The notes: generated by a model from the sequence alone, not told the origin. 64,000 nt of DNA from JABFRJ01 sp031374735 (GCA_031374735.1 JANMGQ010000134.1:38339-102338); one strand, 5' to 3'. Positions 52,154-61,291 are shown, counted from the first letter of the stretch. Numbers and translations are program-made.

Positions 52154-52933
52154 ATGTCCGACCCACGCCCACCATCGTCGACTGACACCTCGTCGACCTT
52201 CGGCTTCTCGAGCGTCAAGCCGCAGGACAGGCAGGCGCGCGTCAACGAGGTGTTCGCCTCCGTAGCCGAGCGCTACGACCTCATGAATGATCTCATGTCG
52301 GGTGGTTTGCATCGGCTCTGGAAGGGCGACATGGTCGCCTGGCTTGCACCGCCGAGAGCTGCGCACCCCTTCCGCCTGATCGATGTGGCGGGCGGCACCG
52401 CCGATATCGCCATGCGCGTGGTCGGTGCTGGCGGGGCAGGCGTCACGGCCGATTTGGTCGACATCAGCCCTGAGATGGTGGCCGTCGGCGAGCGGCGGGT
52501 TTCCAAAGCTGACCTCTCAGACCGCATCAAGCTGCAAGTGGGCGACGCGCAGGCACTACCGTTCGACCCGAAGACGTTCGACGCCTATACCATCGCCTTC
52601 GGCATCCGCAACGTTACGCATATCGATAAGGCCATCGCCGAAGCGTTCCGCGTCTTGAAGACGGGCGGGCGGTTCATGTGTTTGGAGTTCTCCGAAGTGA
52701 CCGTGCCGATGCTCGACCGCCTCTATGATTTCCACTCGTTCGAGATCATTCCGCGCCTCGGCGAGCGCGTGGCCGGCGACAAGGCCAGCTACCAATATCT
52801 GGTCGAAAGCATCCGCCGGTTTCCAAAGCAGGAGGCGTTTGCCGGCATGATCCGCGCGGCTGGTTTTGAGCGCGTGTCCTACCGCAACCTCTCCGGCGGG
52901 ATCGCCGCAATCCACTCTGGCTGGAAGATCTGA
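52154..52933 (+). CDS. ubiE: Ubiquinone/menaquinone C-methyltransferase UbiE
   Basis: A 259-residue SAM C-methyltransferase. VNEVFASVAERYDLMNDLMS and GGLHRLWKGDMV (about 30-60), motif I LIDVAGGTADIAMRV, and FDAYTIAFGIRNVTHIDKA define UbiE. It methylates 2-polyprenyl-6-methoxy-1,4-benzoquinol in ubiquinone synthesis. The C-terminal SGGIAAIHSGWKI is typical. The ATG at 52154 follows a divergent repeat-rich gap. Usual partners (ubiB, mutM) are not beside it. Confidence 0.95.
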   Translation: MSDPRPPSSTDTSSTFGFSSVKPQDRQARVNEVFASVAERYDLMNDLMSGGLHRLWKGDMVAWLAPPRAAHPFRLIDVAGGTADIAMRVVGAGGAGVTADLVDISPEMVAVGERRVSKADLSDRIKLQVGDAQALPFDPKTFDAYTIAFGIRNVTHIDKAIAEAFRVLKTGGRFMCLEFSEVTVPMLDRLYDFHSFEIIPRLGERVAGDKASYQYLVESIRRFPKQEAFAGMIRAAGFERVSYRNLSGGIAAIHSGWKI

Positions 52934-53098
52934 CCGCTACCGCACCGCGAGCCGCATGCGCAAAACAGTTGCCACAGGTAACGTTGTCGTGATCAAGACT
53001 GCGTGGGATTGCGTATGCCAAGACGGCTGCGCGGTCGCTATGACAATGCGCTGGCGTATGCTTTTGCCGCCTACATCGTCGATCAAAGGGAGGACTCC

Positions 53099-54088
53099 AT
53101 GACCACATCACGTCGATCCGTCGTGCTTTCGGCTGTCGCCGCCGGCATCACTCTAGGCCTCGATAAGCCACTCGAAATTTTCTCGAGCGCAGCCCACGCC
53201 CAGGGCAAGGCTGCACCCAAGGCCAAGCCGCCGCTGACCGATATCGGTTTTGCAAAATTCAAGGTCGGCGATGTCGAAGTCATCACTGTCTATGACGGCT
53301 GGGCGACTCGCACGCTCGACGACAAGTTCATCCCGGGCGTAACCGTCGAGCAGCTTCAAGCGGCTCTGAAGAAGGGCGGCTTGCCCGGCGGCGCCACGAT
53401 GGACAACCCGTTCACGGTGACGTTCATCCGCACCAAGGGCAAGACTTACATGTTCGATAGCTCGACCGGTGGTCAGCTGGCGCCGACGGCTGGCCTCGCG
53501 CTCGCCAAGAATATCTACAAGGCCGGCATCGACCCCTCGAAGCTCTCAGGCATCATCGTCACGCACTACCACCCCGACCACATCTCCGGCATGATCTCGC
53601 AGACCACAGGCAGCCGCATTTTCGGCGACACCGAAATCATCGTGCCGGCGGCCGAACATGCTTTCTGGACCGATGCCGGCAAGGGCGGTGCTGCCAATAA
53701 GGCCCTGCATGAGCGCGTGTCGAACTCGCTCGGTAAATGGAAGAACGTGCGCCAGGTCAAGGACGGCGACACCGTCATCCCGGGCGTCAAGGCCGTCGCC
53801 ACGTACGGCCACACGCCGGGCCACACGAGCTACGTCGTTGCGTCGGGTCGCAACAGCATGCTCGTCTCTGGCGACATCACCAGCCTGCATTCGATCAACA
53901 TGGCCAATCCCGGCTGGAACAGCATGTTCGATGCCGACAAGCCGGCCGCGGAAGTCACCCGCCGCAAGATGTTCGACATGGCGATCAAGGACAAGATGGT
54001 TGTCACGGGCTATCACTGGGGCATGCCCGGCGCTGGCACCGTCAAGAAGGACGGCAACGGCTACGCGCTCGTGCCGGTCAAGGTCTGA
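53099..54088 (+). CDS. Exported metallo-beta-lactamase-fold hydrolase
   Basis: A 329-residue MBL-fold protein. The N-terminus has a Tat-like signal (TTSRRSVVLSAVAAGI). THYHPDHISG supplies the HxHxDH zinc site near residue 160; GHTPGHTSY and SGDITSLH give further ligands, and YHWGMPG near the C-terminus completes the site. It belongs to the large periplasmic MBL group with diverse lactonase or hydrolase activity; the substrate is unknown. GGGAGGACTCC precedes the ATG. A hairpin follows the stop. Confidence 0.88.
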   Translation: MTTSRRSVVLSAVAAGITLGLDKPLEIFSSAAHAQGKAAPKAKPPLTDIGFAKFKVGDVEVITVYDGWATRTLDDKFIPGVTVEQLQAALKKGGLPGGATMDNPFTVTFIRTKGKTYMFDSSTGGQLAPTAGLALAKNIYKAGIDPSKLSGIIVTHYHPDHISGMISQTTGSRIFGDTEIIVPAAEHAFWTDAGKGGAANKALHERVSNSLGKWKNVRQVKDGDTVIPGVKAVATYGHTPGHTSYVVASGRNSMLVSGDITSLHSINMANPGWNSMFDADKPAAEVTRRKMFDMAIKDKMVVTGYHWGMPGAGTVKKDGNGYALVPVKV

Positions 54089-54119
54089 CCACTTGCGGCA
54101 TTGCATCAGGACACGGTTG

Positions 54120-54153
54120 TTGGGGCCGCGCGCGAAACAGCGTGCGGCCCCAA
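54120..54153 (+). terminator. Terminator-like hairpin after MBL gene
   Basis: A 14-bp stem (TTGGGGCCGCGCGC with its near-complement, one G-T wobble) and loop GAAACA, followed by TCCGTTT. It lies 31 bp after the MBL stop and upstream of the transferase gene. Confidence 0.6.
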
Positions 54154-54158
54154 TCCGT

Positions 54159-54818
54159 TTGCTGCGCACCCGTTCTCAGCCCGCACGCCTGCGGGTCGTG
54201 GTCATGGCCAAAACGCCCGTTCTAGGGCTCGTGAAAACGCGGCTTGGCCGCGAGATCGGGCCGGCGGCGGCAACACGGTTTTATCGCGCGACGGCGAGCG
54301 CCGTACTTGGGCGATTGTCATGCGACCCGCGCCTCGAAGTGATCCTTGCCATTGCCCCCGATGCCGGCGTCGCCACGCGGGGCCTGCCACCCGGCTTGAG
54401 GCGCCTGCCACAGGGCCCCGGCGACCTCGGCGCCAGGATGCAGCGCCTTCTGCAACTGAGCGGCCCCGGGCCCGTCGTGTTGATCGGGACCGATATTCCC
54501 GGGATCCGTGTCAGCCACATCGCGGCGGCGTTTCAGTTGCTTGGTCGCAACGACGTTGTACTCGGCCCGGCCGATGACGGTGGCTTCTGGATGGTGGGCT
54601 TTCGCCGCTTCCCGCGCATGCCAAAGCCGTTCGGTCGTGTGCGCTGGTCCCATGCGGAAACGCGCGCCGATGTCGAACGCAACCTGAGTGGGTGGCGGGT
54701 CGGACTCGGTGCCGTCCTCTCCGACGTCGACAGTGCCGCCGACTTAGCGCACCAATCGCCGCTTATCGGACGCCGCGTGCTGCCGATCGTCGGGCCCGCC
54801 GTCCACAGCGCGATTTGA
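54159..54818 (+). CDS. TIGR04282/DUF2064-type transferase
   Basis: A protein of about 219 residues in the nucleotide-sugar-transferase-like family TIGR04282. RVVVMAKTPVLGLVKTRLGR is the N-terminal signature, VVLIGTDIPGIRVSHI gives the DxP-type metal site and LGPADDGGFWMVGF is the second signature. Some members join arsenosugar or selenodomain-linked pathways; the acceptor is unknown. The start is uncertain: TTG at 54159 or GTG at 54198 both keep the first beta strand, while the ATG at 54204 would remove part of it. Codons before 54153 lie inside a hairpin. Confidence 0.75.
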   Translation: MLRTRSQPARLRVVVMAKTPVLGLVKTRLGREIGPAAATRFYRATASAVLGRLSCDPRLEVILAIAPDAGVATRGLPPGLRRLPQGPGDLGARMQRLLQLSGPGPVVLIGTDIPGIRVSHIAAAFQLLGRNDVVLGPADDGGFWMVGFRRFPRMPKPFGRVRWSHAETRADVERNLSGWRVGLGAVLSDVDSAADLAHQSPLIGRRVLPIVGPAVHSAI

Positions 54819-54850
54819 CCAAGCCGGGTGCGAACGACTACGAGGGCGAC

Positions 54851-56029
54851 ATGGATATTCGCGGGCTTCTTCGTGGACTTATGTTCGGCGCTGCCATCGC
54901 CGGAGCAGGACCGGCCTTCGGCCAGGCGTGTACGGCCGACCAACTTGGTGCAGCCGTCGATCAGGCCGGCGCACAGTTGCGCAGCATCATGGCGACCATC
55001 CAACCCAGGACCGATGCGAAGATCAAAGTGCTGGCGGCGAAGCGCGGCTGGCCCGATGCCGTTGCCGCGGAGCAGGCGTTGAGCCTGATTGCAGACGCGC
55101 GCATCGACGAGTTGGACCGCACGGCCAATGAACTGCTGGCGCGGATCGATACTCTTGGTGCTGCTCCCTCCAATACAACGCCGGAATGCGGGCGCATCCA
55201 AGAGGTGGAGGCCTCGAGCCTCGAATTGCAGGCGGCCATCCGCGCCAAGTCCAACTATGTTTTGACGCGGCTGGACGCGACGATTGCAGAGACTCCGCAG
55301 GCCGCCGAGGTGAAGCTTCCCGAGGCGAAGCCATCGCCGCCACCGGTCGCGGCCGCCCCGCAAAACGTGCCGAGTGTCCCGGCGCCCGTGCAGCCGCCGC
55401 CACGACCGCGTGCGCCCGAACCGACCTGGAGCACCACGACAAAAGTGGACGCACCGCCACCGTTGCCGCCGCCAAGTGCAGCACCTCCGGCGCCGGTCGC
55501 GCAGGTGCCCACAGCGCCGTCTCCCCAAGCAGCGCCCCCACCCGAAGATGGCTACACGCGTGACGAGATCGTCCAGGCATCGAGCGGCTTCTTCGGCCAA
55601 GTGTCGGCGCAAATTGCAGCCGCCGTCGAACGCTCGTTCTCATTCGCAGGGCGCCCGACGGGCTACATTCTCGGCGAAGAGGGCGGCGGCGCGTTTCTCG
55701 CCGGCCTGCGCTACGGCAAGGGGACGCTGTATCTGCGCTCCGGCGGGACAATCCCCGTCTATTGGCACGGGCCGTCGCTCGGCGTCGATTTCGGCGCGGC
55801 CGGCAGCAAAGTCATGTTCCTGGTCTATCGCCTGCGCGAGCCCGATGAACTGTTGCCGACGTTCTCATCCCTCGACGGGCAGGCCTATGTGGCGGGCGGC
55901 GTCGGCGTGACGCTGATGACCAATGGTCGCGTGCAGATGGCGCCGTTCCGTGCAGGCGTTGGCCTACGATTGGGCGCCAGTGTCGGCTATGTCCGCTTCA
56001 CGCGGCGTCCGACCTGGAACCCGTTCTGA
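54851..56029 (+). CDS. eipA: EipA family envelope protein (DUF1134) with Pro-rich linker
   Basis: A 392-residue exported protein. Signal peptide at 1-24 ends at GPAFGQA. Residues about 25-145 are helical; 150-235 are a Pro/Ala-rich linker; 240-392 is the DUF1134 domain (AAVERSFSFAGRPTGYILGE, GVTLMTNGRVQMAPFRAGVG). Brucella EipA with this domain is needed for envelope integrity. Most EipA proteins have about 200 residues, so the long helical and Pro-rich N-terminal part is notable; it may span the periplasm. Start at ATG 54851 after GAGGGCGAC. Confidence 0.87.
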   Translation: MDIRGLLRGLMFGAAIAGAGPAFGQACTADQLGAAVDQAGAQLRSIMATIQPRTDAKIKVLAAKRGWPDAVAAEQALSLIADARIDELDRTANELLARIDTLGAAPSNTTPECGRIQEVEASSLELQAAIRAKSNYVLTRLDATIAETPQAAEVKLPEAKPSPPPVAAAPQNVPSVPAPVQPPPRPRAPEPTWSTTTKVDAPPPLPPPSAAPPAPVAQVPTAPSPQAAPPPEDGYTRDEIVQASSGFFGQVSAQIAAAVERSFSFAGRPTGYILGEEGGGAFLAGLRYGKGTLYLRSGGTIPVYWHGPSLGVDFGAAGSKVMFLVYRLREPDELLPTFSSLDGQAYVAGGVGVTLMTNGRVQMAPFRAGVGLRLGASVGYVRFTRRPTWNPF

Positions 56030-56514
56030 GGGGCAGGCGCGACGCGCGCATCTATCATTTCGGCGGGCGGAATTTTTGTCCTATCATATCCGCGGCGTCA
56101 TCCCGGAAGACGGTCACGCGCCCAGCGTAATCGTATATCCGGGCCCCTTACCTCCGTCCGCATTGCATGAGTGCCTCACCACGACAGGTAATACCAGCGG
56201 CGAAAATTTCCGACTGAAGACTTGTCCCACCCACTGTCATGGCCGGGACAAGCCGGACAAGCCCGGCCACCCATCGCGCAACAACCGCGGCGGCGTTTAG
56301 GGTGGTGAGACGTCTTAACATGCTGACACCAGCCGCGTGCGCTGCGCGATGGGTGGCCGGCACGAATGGCCGGCCATGACAGTGTGGGGAGGCGCATCCG
56401 TCAAAAATTCTGGCCGCTGGTATAAGATCCCGGATATGCCGGTCGCGCCTCGGCGCGACGGGCATTCCGGGATGACGATGATGGTTGGTCGGACGTGGAT
56501 TTTGGCTGCAGGCA
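56030..56514. other. 485-bp gap with dispersed repeats
   Basis: No gene seen. It holds the composite pair of dispersed repeats listed separately and an outer pair of GTCATCCCGG-type elements (about 56088 and 56430-56476). Confidence 0.65.
56232..56382. repeat. Pair of inverted dispersed repeats, second locus
   Basis: CTGTCATGGCCGGGAC..CCGGCCACCCATCGCGCA at 56234-56280 and GCGCGATGGGTGGCCGG..CCGGCCATGACAG at 56344-56382. Same family and same inverted arrangement as at 37203-37338. Confidence 0.85.
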
Positions 56515-57207
56515 TCACTCCGCGTCCGCGTTTGACTCGTAGAGGGCACGCGTCGCATCGGCCGTGTCGAAGGTCGCGCGTGCCACCTGTCCCGCAAAAA
56601 TGGCGAACAGGCCAATCAGCAGCAGACCGAAGGTGCCGCCGCTCACGATCAGCAGATTGGCCGCAATATACTCCTTCAGCCCCTTGGGCATTGCCTTGAC
56701 CGTCATCGCGGCAATCATCAGCGGGATCATGGATATGGCGCCGATGAAGCTCAGCCAGCCGATGGTGTTCAACATCGCCGCCACGATCCGCCCGATGCGA
56801 TAGCCACGCGCCGGCCGTAGAACCTGCGGCTCGTAAGCTTCCGCCTCGGCGGATCGGCGCGGCTTGGCCTTTGCGCGCTCGGCACGCGCGCGCGGCGCTG
56901 GCGCGGCGGCCGGCTCGTGGTGCGGCCGCACCTCGCCAAGGGAGGCCTGCGACGTCGCCTGAGCGGGCTGTACCGTCTGCGGCGGCGCACTGTACCCCGT
57001 CGCCGGTGGGCGCTGGGAGGCGGGCTGCTCGTTGGGCGGCGTTAGGCGGAACAAGGCGTCGCGGGCTTCGTAAGCCTCGGTTGATGCCGGGAAATGGTCG
57101 GCGACATAGCGATAAAACTGTAGCGCATACGCCGGTTGGCCCTGCGCCTCGGCGCGACGGCCGGCAACGATCAACTGATCCGGCGTAAACTGGTTGGCAG
57201 CCTGCAT
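56515..57207 (-). CDS. Hypothetical membrane protein with TPR-like N-terminus
   Basis: A 230-residue protein. Residues about 8-52 look like a single TPR-like helical pair (DQLIVAGRRAEAQGQPAYAL, YRYVADHFPASTEAYEARDA). A disordered Pro/Ala/Gln and Arg-rich region covers about 55-135, then two transmembrane helices (about 148-170 and 186-208) and a short tail. It may sit in the inner membrane with its N-terminus in the cytoplasm. No catalytic motif and no name can be given. Confidence 0.7.
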   Translation of the reverse strand: MQAANQFTPDQLIVAGRRAEAQGQPAYALQFYRYVADHFPASTEAYEARDALFRLTPPNEQPASQRPPATGYSAPPQTVQPAQATSQASLGEVRPHHEPAAAPAPRARAERAKAKPRRSAEAEAYEPQVLRPARGYRIGRIVAAMLNTIGWLSFIGAISMIPLMIAAMTVKAMPKGLKEYIAANLLIVSGGTFGLLLIGLFAIFAGQVARATFDTADATRALYESNADAE

Positions 57208-57348
57208 GGGTCACTCTGGCAGATATGCCTTAGTCTGTACACAATTGGCGCGGCCTTGTCGTGGTGTATTGCCCGCGCCACAGGACAACACTCTTGTCCA
57301 TCGCAACGCGTGATCCATCGCAACGCGTGGTTCAGGGTGCGCGTGTGC

Positions 57349-58275
57349 CTAGCGCCTCAGGCGCGGATTGAGCACGTCGCGCAATTGGTCCCCCGCCAGA
57401 TTGATCGTGACGATGGTGGTCAGCAGAACCAGCCCGGGAAAAATGCTGATCCAGTACGATCCTGACATCATGTACTCAAACCCGTTCGAGATCAGCAGGC
57501 CGAGCGATGGCTCCGTCTGGGGCAGGCCGACGCCGAGGAACGACAACGTCGCCTCAAGCCCGATGGCATGCGCGGTTTGCACGGTTGCGACCACGATCAA
57601 AGGCGCAAGGCAGTTGGGCAGGATGTGTTTGAAAACCACCCGTGCATTGGAAAGTCCGAGACAGCGTGCTGCCTCCACATACTCCTTGCGCCGCTCGACC
57701 AGGGCCGTGCCGCGCACCGTGCGCGCATAGTACGCCCACTGCACCGCGACCAGGGAGATGATGATCTTGTCGACGCCCTTGCCGAGCACCGCAATCAGCA
57801 TCAGCGCCAGGAGAATGGCCGGAAACGACAGCTGCAGATCGACGAGGCGCATGATCAGGCTCTCGGTCCGCCCGCCGACATAGGCCGCCAGCAAACCGAT
57901 CCCCGCGCCAAGCACCATGGCGATCACGCCGCTGGCCACGCCCACCGCGAGCGAGATGCGCAAGCCATACAGCATGGCCGAGAGCAGGTCGCGCCCCGCC
58001 CCGTCCGAGCCAAGCCAGAACGTATAGCCCGCGCCGCTCTTTGAGCCGGGCGGCATGCGACTGTCGAGGACATCCACCTGGGCAAGATCGTAGGGGTTCT
58101 GCGGCACGATCCAGGGTGCGATGAGCGCAAGCGTGATCAGCAGCGCGAGGCTAACGACAGCGACACCCGCGATGCGGCTCTCGAAGAACTCCACCGCAAA
58201 GGCCCGCAGCGGTGACACCTCTTGCATCGGCATGCGCCCCGGGGCCTCCGCACGCGTTACGGTCGTGTCACTCAT
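57349..58275 (-). CDS. Dipeptide/oligopeptide ABC permease, DppC type
   Basis: A 308-residue permease with about six transmembrane segments. The EAA loop EAARCLGLSNARVVFKHILP and the C-terminal DQLRDVLNPRLR match DppC/OppC/NikC. It would pair with a DppB-type permease and ATPases, but none is adjacent, so it is either orphaned or separated from its partners. The ATG at 58275 lies in a 12-bp duplicated start region; an upstream ATG at 58289 only gives a 5-residue frame. Confidence 0.88.
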   Translation of the reverse strand: MSDTTVTRAEAPGRMPMQEVSPLRAFAVEFFESRIAGVAVVSLALLITLALIAPWIVPQNPYDLAQVDVLDSRMPPGSKSGAGYTFWLGSDGAGRDLLSAMLYGLRISLAVGVASGVIAMVLGAGIGLLAAYVGGRTESLIMRLVDLQLSFPAILLALMLIAVLGKGVDKIIISLVAVQWAYYARTVRGTALVERRKEYVEAARCLGLSNARVVFKHILPNCLAPLIVVATVQTAHAIGLEATLSFLGVGLPQTEPSLGLLISNGFEYMMSGSYWISIFPGLVLLTTIVTINLAGDQLRDVLNPRLRR

Positions 58276-58289
58276 CTCGTGTCACTCAT
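58264..58289. repeat. Duplicated start-codon region of dppC-type gene
   Basis: CGTGTCACTCAT at 58264-58275 and again at 58278-58289 (14-bp period). On the minus strand the upstream copy opens MSDTR then stops in the ATG of the real gene (AGATGAGTG). Confidence 0.8.
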
Positions 58290-58929
58290 GGGCCCTCACG
58301 GCGACGACATGGCCGGACGCTATCAGCGTCGTCGCTGGGGCGCAAACGCGCGCACCGCGACTAAGGATGGCCCGAACAAAAAGTGCTAAACATTCTGTGT
58401 TCAGATATTTTGCTCCTCTCCCACCACACGTCATCCCGGCGAAGGCCGACGTTAACGTTCGCGATGCAAATGCGTTGCAATCATAGGTAGTATTATACGT
58501 TTATTAGCCGATGGACGAACCAACGCACCAAGGCACCATTGCAGCGCAGTCTCATCAGCCGTCATCCCGCACACGCGCGGCCTCTTTCGGCCGCGTGCTG
58601 ATGCGGGATCCAGCGCAAGAAGCCCGCGCAGCGGTCGGCGTTAACGGGTCGGACATCGATGCCATGCCGTTCACCACACGTTGAGTTGAACTCTGAACAT
58701 ACCCATGCGACGACGATGATCTTGCAGCGTTTCCCCGGACGTGTCAGAGGCGCCCGGCGTGTTAACGATCTTTGCACGCGGGCGGCCCCGATCCGCACCA
58801 CGTGCGTTAGAGGTGCAGATGTCGTGGCACGCCTGCCTGGGCATCCCCCCGCCTTGGGCATCACTTGCCGTCTCGACACAGTCTTCCTGACGTTTCTCGC
58901 GAAACGTTCTCGCCGAAAGGTTCTTCCAG
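58276..58929. other. 654-bp gap with repeats, no clear gene
   Basis: It lies between a divergent pair (permease leftward, phosphatase rightward). Arg/Thr-rich open frames on both strands lack family features. It contains the palindrome at 58562-58609, a GTCATCCCGGCGAAGGCC-type element near 58431, and an AT-rich stretch at 58490-58505 that could hold a promoter. Confidence 0.55.
58562..58609. repeat. Large dispersed palindrome, second copy
   Basis: ATCCCGCA..GCGCGGCC / GGCCGCGTGC..TGCGGGAT with a CTCTTTC loop. It is the same kind of element as the one at 52004-52095, with small internal differences. Confidence 0.75.
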
Positions 58930-59673
58930 GTGTCAGGTTCGCGTTCGTCCGTGCCGTCATCACGCATGCATTGTCATGTGCTGGTTGATTTCGACGGCAC
59001 CATCGCGACGGTCGACACCACGGACGCCCTCCTGGAGCACTTTGCCCTGCCGGAGTGGCAGATCATCGAAGAAGAGTGGAAGGCCGGCAAAATCGGCTCG
59101 CGCGAGTGCATGCTGCGCCAAGTCGACCTCATCCGCGCGTCGCCAGAAGAGATGGACCGCTTCATCGGCGGGTTGGAGATTGATCCGGCTGTCATCGCCT
59201 TCTTCGCCTTCGCCCGCGCACGCGGCCTAGACCTCTCTGTGGTGTCGGACGGTCTGGATCGCACCGTGAACGCCGTTCTGGCGCGCCACGGCATTGTCGC
59301 GCCAATCCGCGCCAACCATCTCGAATACATTGGCGATAACCGCTGGCGACTGTCGTTCCCGAACGCACGCACCGACTGCAAGGCGCTGTCAGGCAATTGC
59401 AAGTGTGCGACCCCCGACGCGGCAGAGGCCTCCCTGCGCGTTGTGGTGGGCGATGGACGATCTGACTTCTGCGTCGCCGAACAAGCCGACTACGTTCTCG
59501 CCAAATCCAAGCTCATCGGGCACGCACGCGAGCGCAACCTCCCGCATGCCGCATTCGAGACGTTTGCCGAGGCGAAGGTTCTGCTCGCGGCTTGGCTTGA
59601 CGGCATACCCCTTGAACCGCGGACAGCGTCGACCACGTCAGACACCATGCTGGCTGAGACACCGCCAGCCTGA
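58930..59673 (+). CDS. HAD-family phosphatase (MtnX/SerB-like)
   Basis: A 247-residue HAD-IB-like phosphatase. VLVDFDGTIATVDTTD holds the catalytic DxD motif, SVVSDGLD motif II, and VVVGDGRSDFCVAEQAD motif IV. It resembles MtnX and phosphoserine-phosphatase-like proteins; the substrate is unknown. The start is a GTG at 58930 with an AAAGG site, or the ATG at 58966 which has no obvious site. The C-terminus ends in a 15-bp tandem repeat that carries the stop. It lies 79 bp before the aminotransferase. Confidence 0.85.
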   Translation: MSGSRSSVPSSRMHCHVLVDFDGTIATVDTTDALLEHFALPEWQIIEEEWKAGKIGSRECMLRQVDLIRASPEEMDRFIGGLEIDPAVIAFFAFARARGLDLSVVSDGLDRTVNAVLARHGIVAPIRANHLEYIGDNRWRLSFPNARTDCKALSGNCKCATPDAAEASLRVVVGDGRSDFCVAEQADYVLAKSKLIGHARERNLPHAAFETFAEAKVLLAAWLDGIPLEPRTASTTSDTMLAETPPA

Positions 59674-59706
59674 AACCCGCCAGTCTGAAACCCGCCAGCC
59701 TTAAAC
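59662..59706 (+). repeat. 15-bp tandem repeat, three copies over the HAD stop codon
   Basis: Three units of CCGCCAGCCTGAAAC with single differences (59662-59676, 59677-59691, 59692-59706). The first unit contains the TGA stop of the phosphatase gene. Confidence 0.85.
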
Positions 59707-59752
59707 CGCGCCCCCAGCATCTGTTTCAGTTTGAGTAACCGAGTAAGCGCCG

Positions 59753-61192
59753 ATGGACACTCTCAACCCCGCGAGCTTCGCCAGTGCGAGCCCCCTCGAT
59801 GAGGCCGAGCTTTTGAAGCTCGAAGCCGAATACTGCTCGCACGGCGATACCGTGCACTACGTGAACCCGCCCAAGATCTTCACGGATTGCCGCGGCTCCT
59901 ACATGTTCGACGGCCAGGGTCGCCAGTTCCTTGACCTGCAGATGTGGTACTCGGCGGTCAATTTTGGTTACAAAAACGAGCGCCTGGCGAACGCCGTGCG
60001 CCACACCCTCGACACGCTGCCACAGGTCGCATCGCAATATCTGCACGCCGACAAGATCAATCTCGCGGCCATGATCGCCAAGGATGCCGAGAAGAAGTTC
60101 GGCGCCAAGGGACGCGTGCACTTCAATGTCGGCGGCTCCCAGTCTATCGAGGACAGCCTCAAGATCGTGCGCAACTACAAGAAGGGCAAGTCGCTGATGC
60201 TGGCCTTCGAGGGCGGCTATCACGGCCGCACCCTCGGCGCGTCCGCGATCACGTCGTCCTATCGCTATCGCCGCCGCTACGGCCACTTTGGCGACCGCGC
60301 GATGTTCCTCGAATTCCCGTACCTGTTCCGCGGCCCCAAGGGCATGACCAAGGAAGAGTACGGCCACGAGTGCGTGAAGAAATTCGCGCGCCTGTTCGAG
60401 AGCGAATACTACGGCCTGTGGGACCCCAAGGTCGGCGAATGCGAATACGCGGCGCTGTATCTTGAGCCGCTGCAGGGCACGGGCGGCTACGTCGTGCCGC
60501 CGCTCAACTACTTCAAGGAAATGAAGAAGGTTCTCGACCAACACGGCATCCTGATGGTGGTCGACGAAATCCAGATGGGCGTCTACCGCACCGGCAAGAT
60601 GTGGTCGATCGAGCACTTCGACGTCATGCCAGATGCGCTCGTGTTCGGTAAGGCCATCACCAACGGCTTGAACCCGCTCGCGGGCGTGTGGGCCAGGGAA
60701 GCCCTGCTCAACCCGACGACTTTCCCTGTTGGCTCCACGCACTCGACCTTTAACGCCAACCCCATGGGGACAGGCGTCGCGCTTGAGACGATGAAGATGC
60801 TGGCGGAAGGTCACTACGACGTGTCCGTGCCGCAGAAGGGCGCGTACTTCCTCGAAGGGCTGAAGGGCCTCAAGGAGAAGTACAAGATCGTCGGCGACGT
60901 CGATGGCCTCGGTCTCGCGCTGCGCATGGAAATCTGCGAGCCGCACGACAGCTTCACGCCGGCCAAGCGCCTTGTCGACCGCATGGTCGATGTTGGTCTC
61001 GCCGGTGAGATCGACATGTCGGACACGAAGTTCGGCGGCCCCGGCCGCAAGATGGGCTGCGTGCTCGACATCGGCGGCTACTACAAGAACGTCGTCACAT
61101 TGGCGCCGAACTTGGACATCACACGCGACGAAATCGATTTAGCGATCGTGCTGCTCGACAAGCTGCTGGCCGACGCGACGAAACACGCCTGA
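59753..61192 (+). CDS. Class III PLP-dependent aminotransferase
   Basis: A 479-residue omega-type aminotransferase. Pyridoxal-phosphate Lys300 lies in FGKAITNGLNPLAG; the Asp in VVDEIQMG binds the PLP nitrogen; GGYHGRTLGASAIT and HSTFNANPM are further signatures. Substrates are not clear from sequence; the family includes ornithine, 4-aminobutyrate and diaminobutyrate transaminases. The ATG at 59753 follows AAGCGCCG. Placed between a HAD phosphatase and a hydrolase on the same strand, so the three may form one pathway. Confidence 0.9.
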   Translation: MDTLNPASFASASPLDEAELLKLEAEYCSHGDTVHYVNPPKIFTDCRGSYMFDGQGRQFLDLQMWYSAVNFGYKNERLANAVRHTLDTLPQVASQYLHADKINLAAMIAKDAEKKFGAKGRVHFNVGGSQSIEDSLKIVRNYKKGKSLMLAFEGGYHGRTLGASAITSSYRYRRRYGHFGDRAMFLEFPYLFRGPKGMTKEEYGHECVKKFARLFESEYYGLWDPKVGECEYAALYLEPLQGTGGYVVPPLNYFKEMKKVLDQHGILMVVDEIQMGVYRTGKMWSIEHFDVMPDALVFGKAITNGLNPLAGVWAREALLNPTTFPVGSTHSTFNANPMGTGVALETMKMLAEGHYDVSVPQKGAYFLEGLKGLKEKYKIVGDVDGLGLALRMEICEPHDSFTPAKRLVDRMVDVGLAGEIDMSDTKFGGPGRKMGCVLDIGGYYKNVVTLAPNLDITRDEIDLAIVLLDKLLADATKHA

Positions 61193-61291
61193 CCAACGAC
61201 GGAGTGACTGCGGCCACGCAGTCTCTCCCAGACGCATCCAACAACAAGACCAGAGCAGGCGGCACGCGGACCGCCAAAGAGGCTTGAAATC

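Noticed and set aside
59726..60946. 406-codon antisense frame opposite the aminotransferase
   Set aside because: Antisense shadow of a gene with complete PLP motifs; no independent support.
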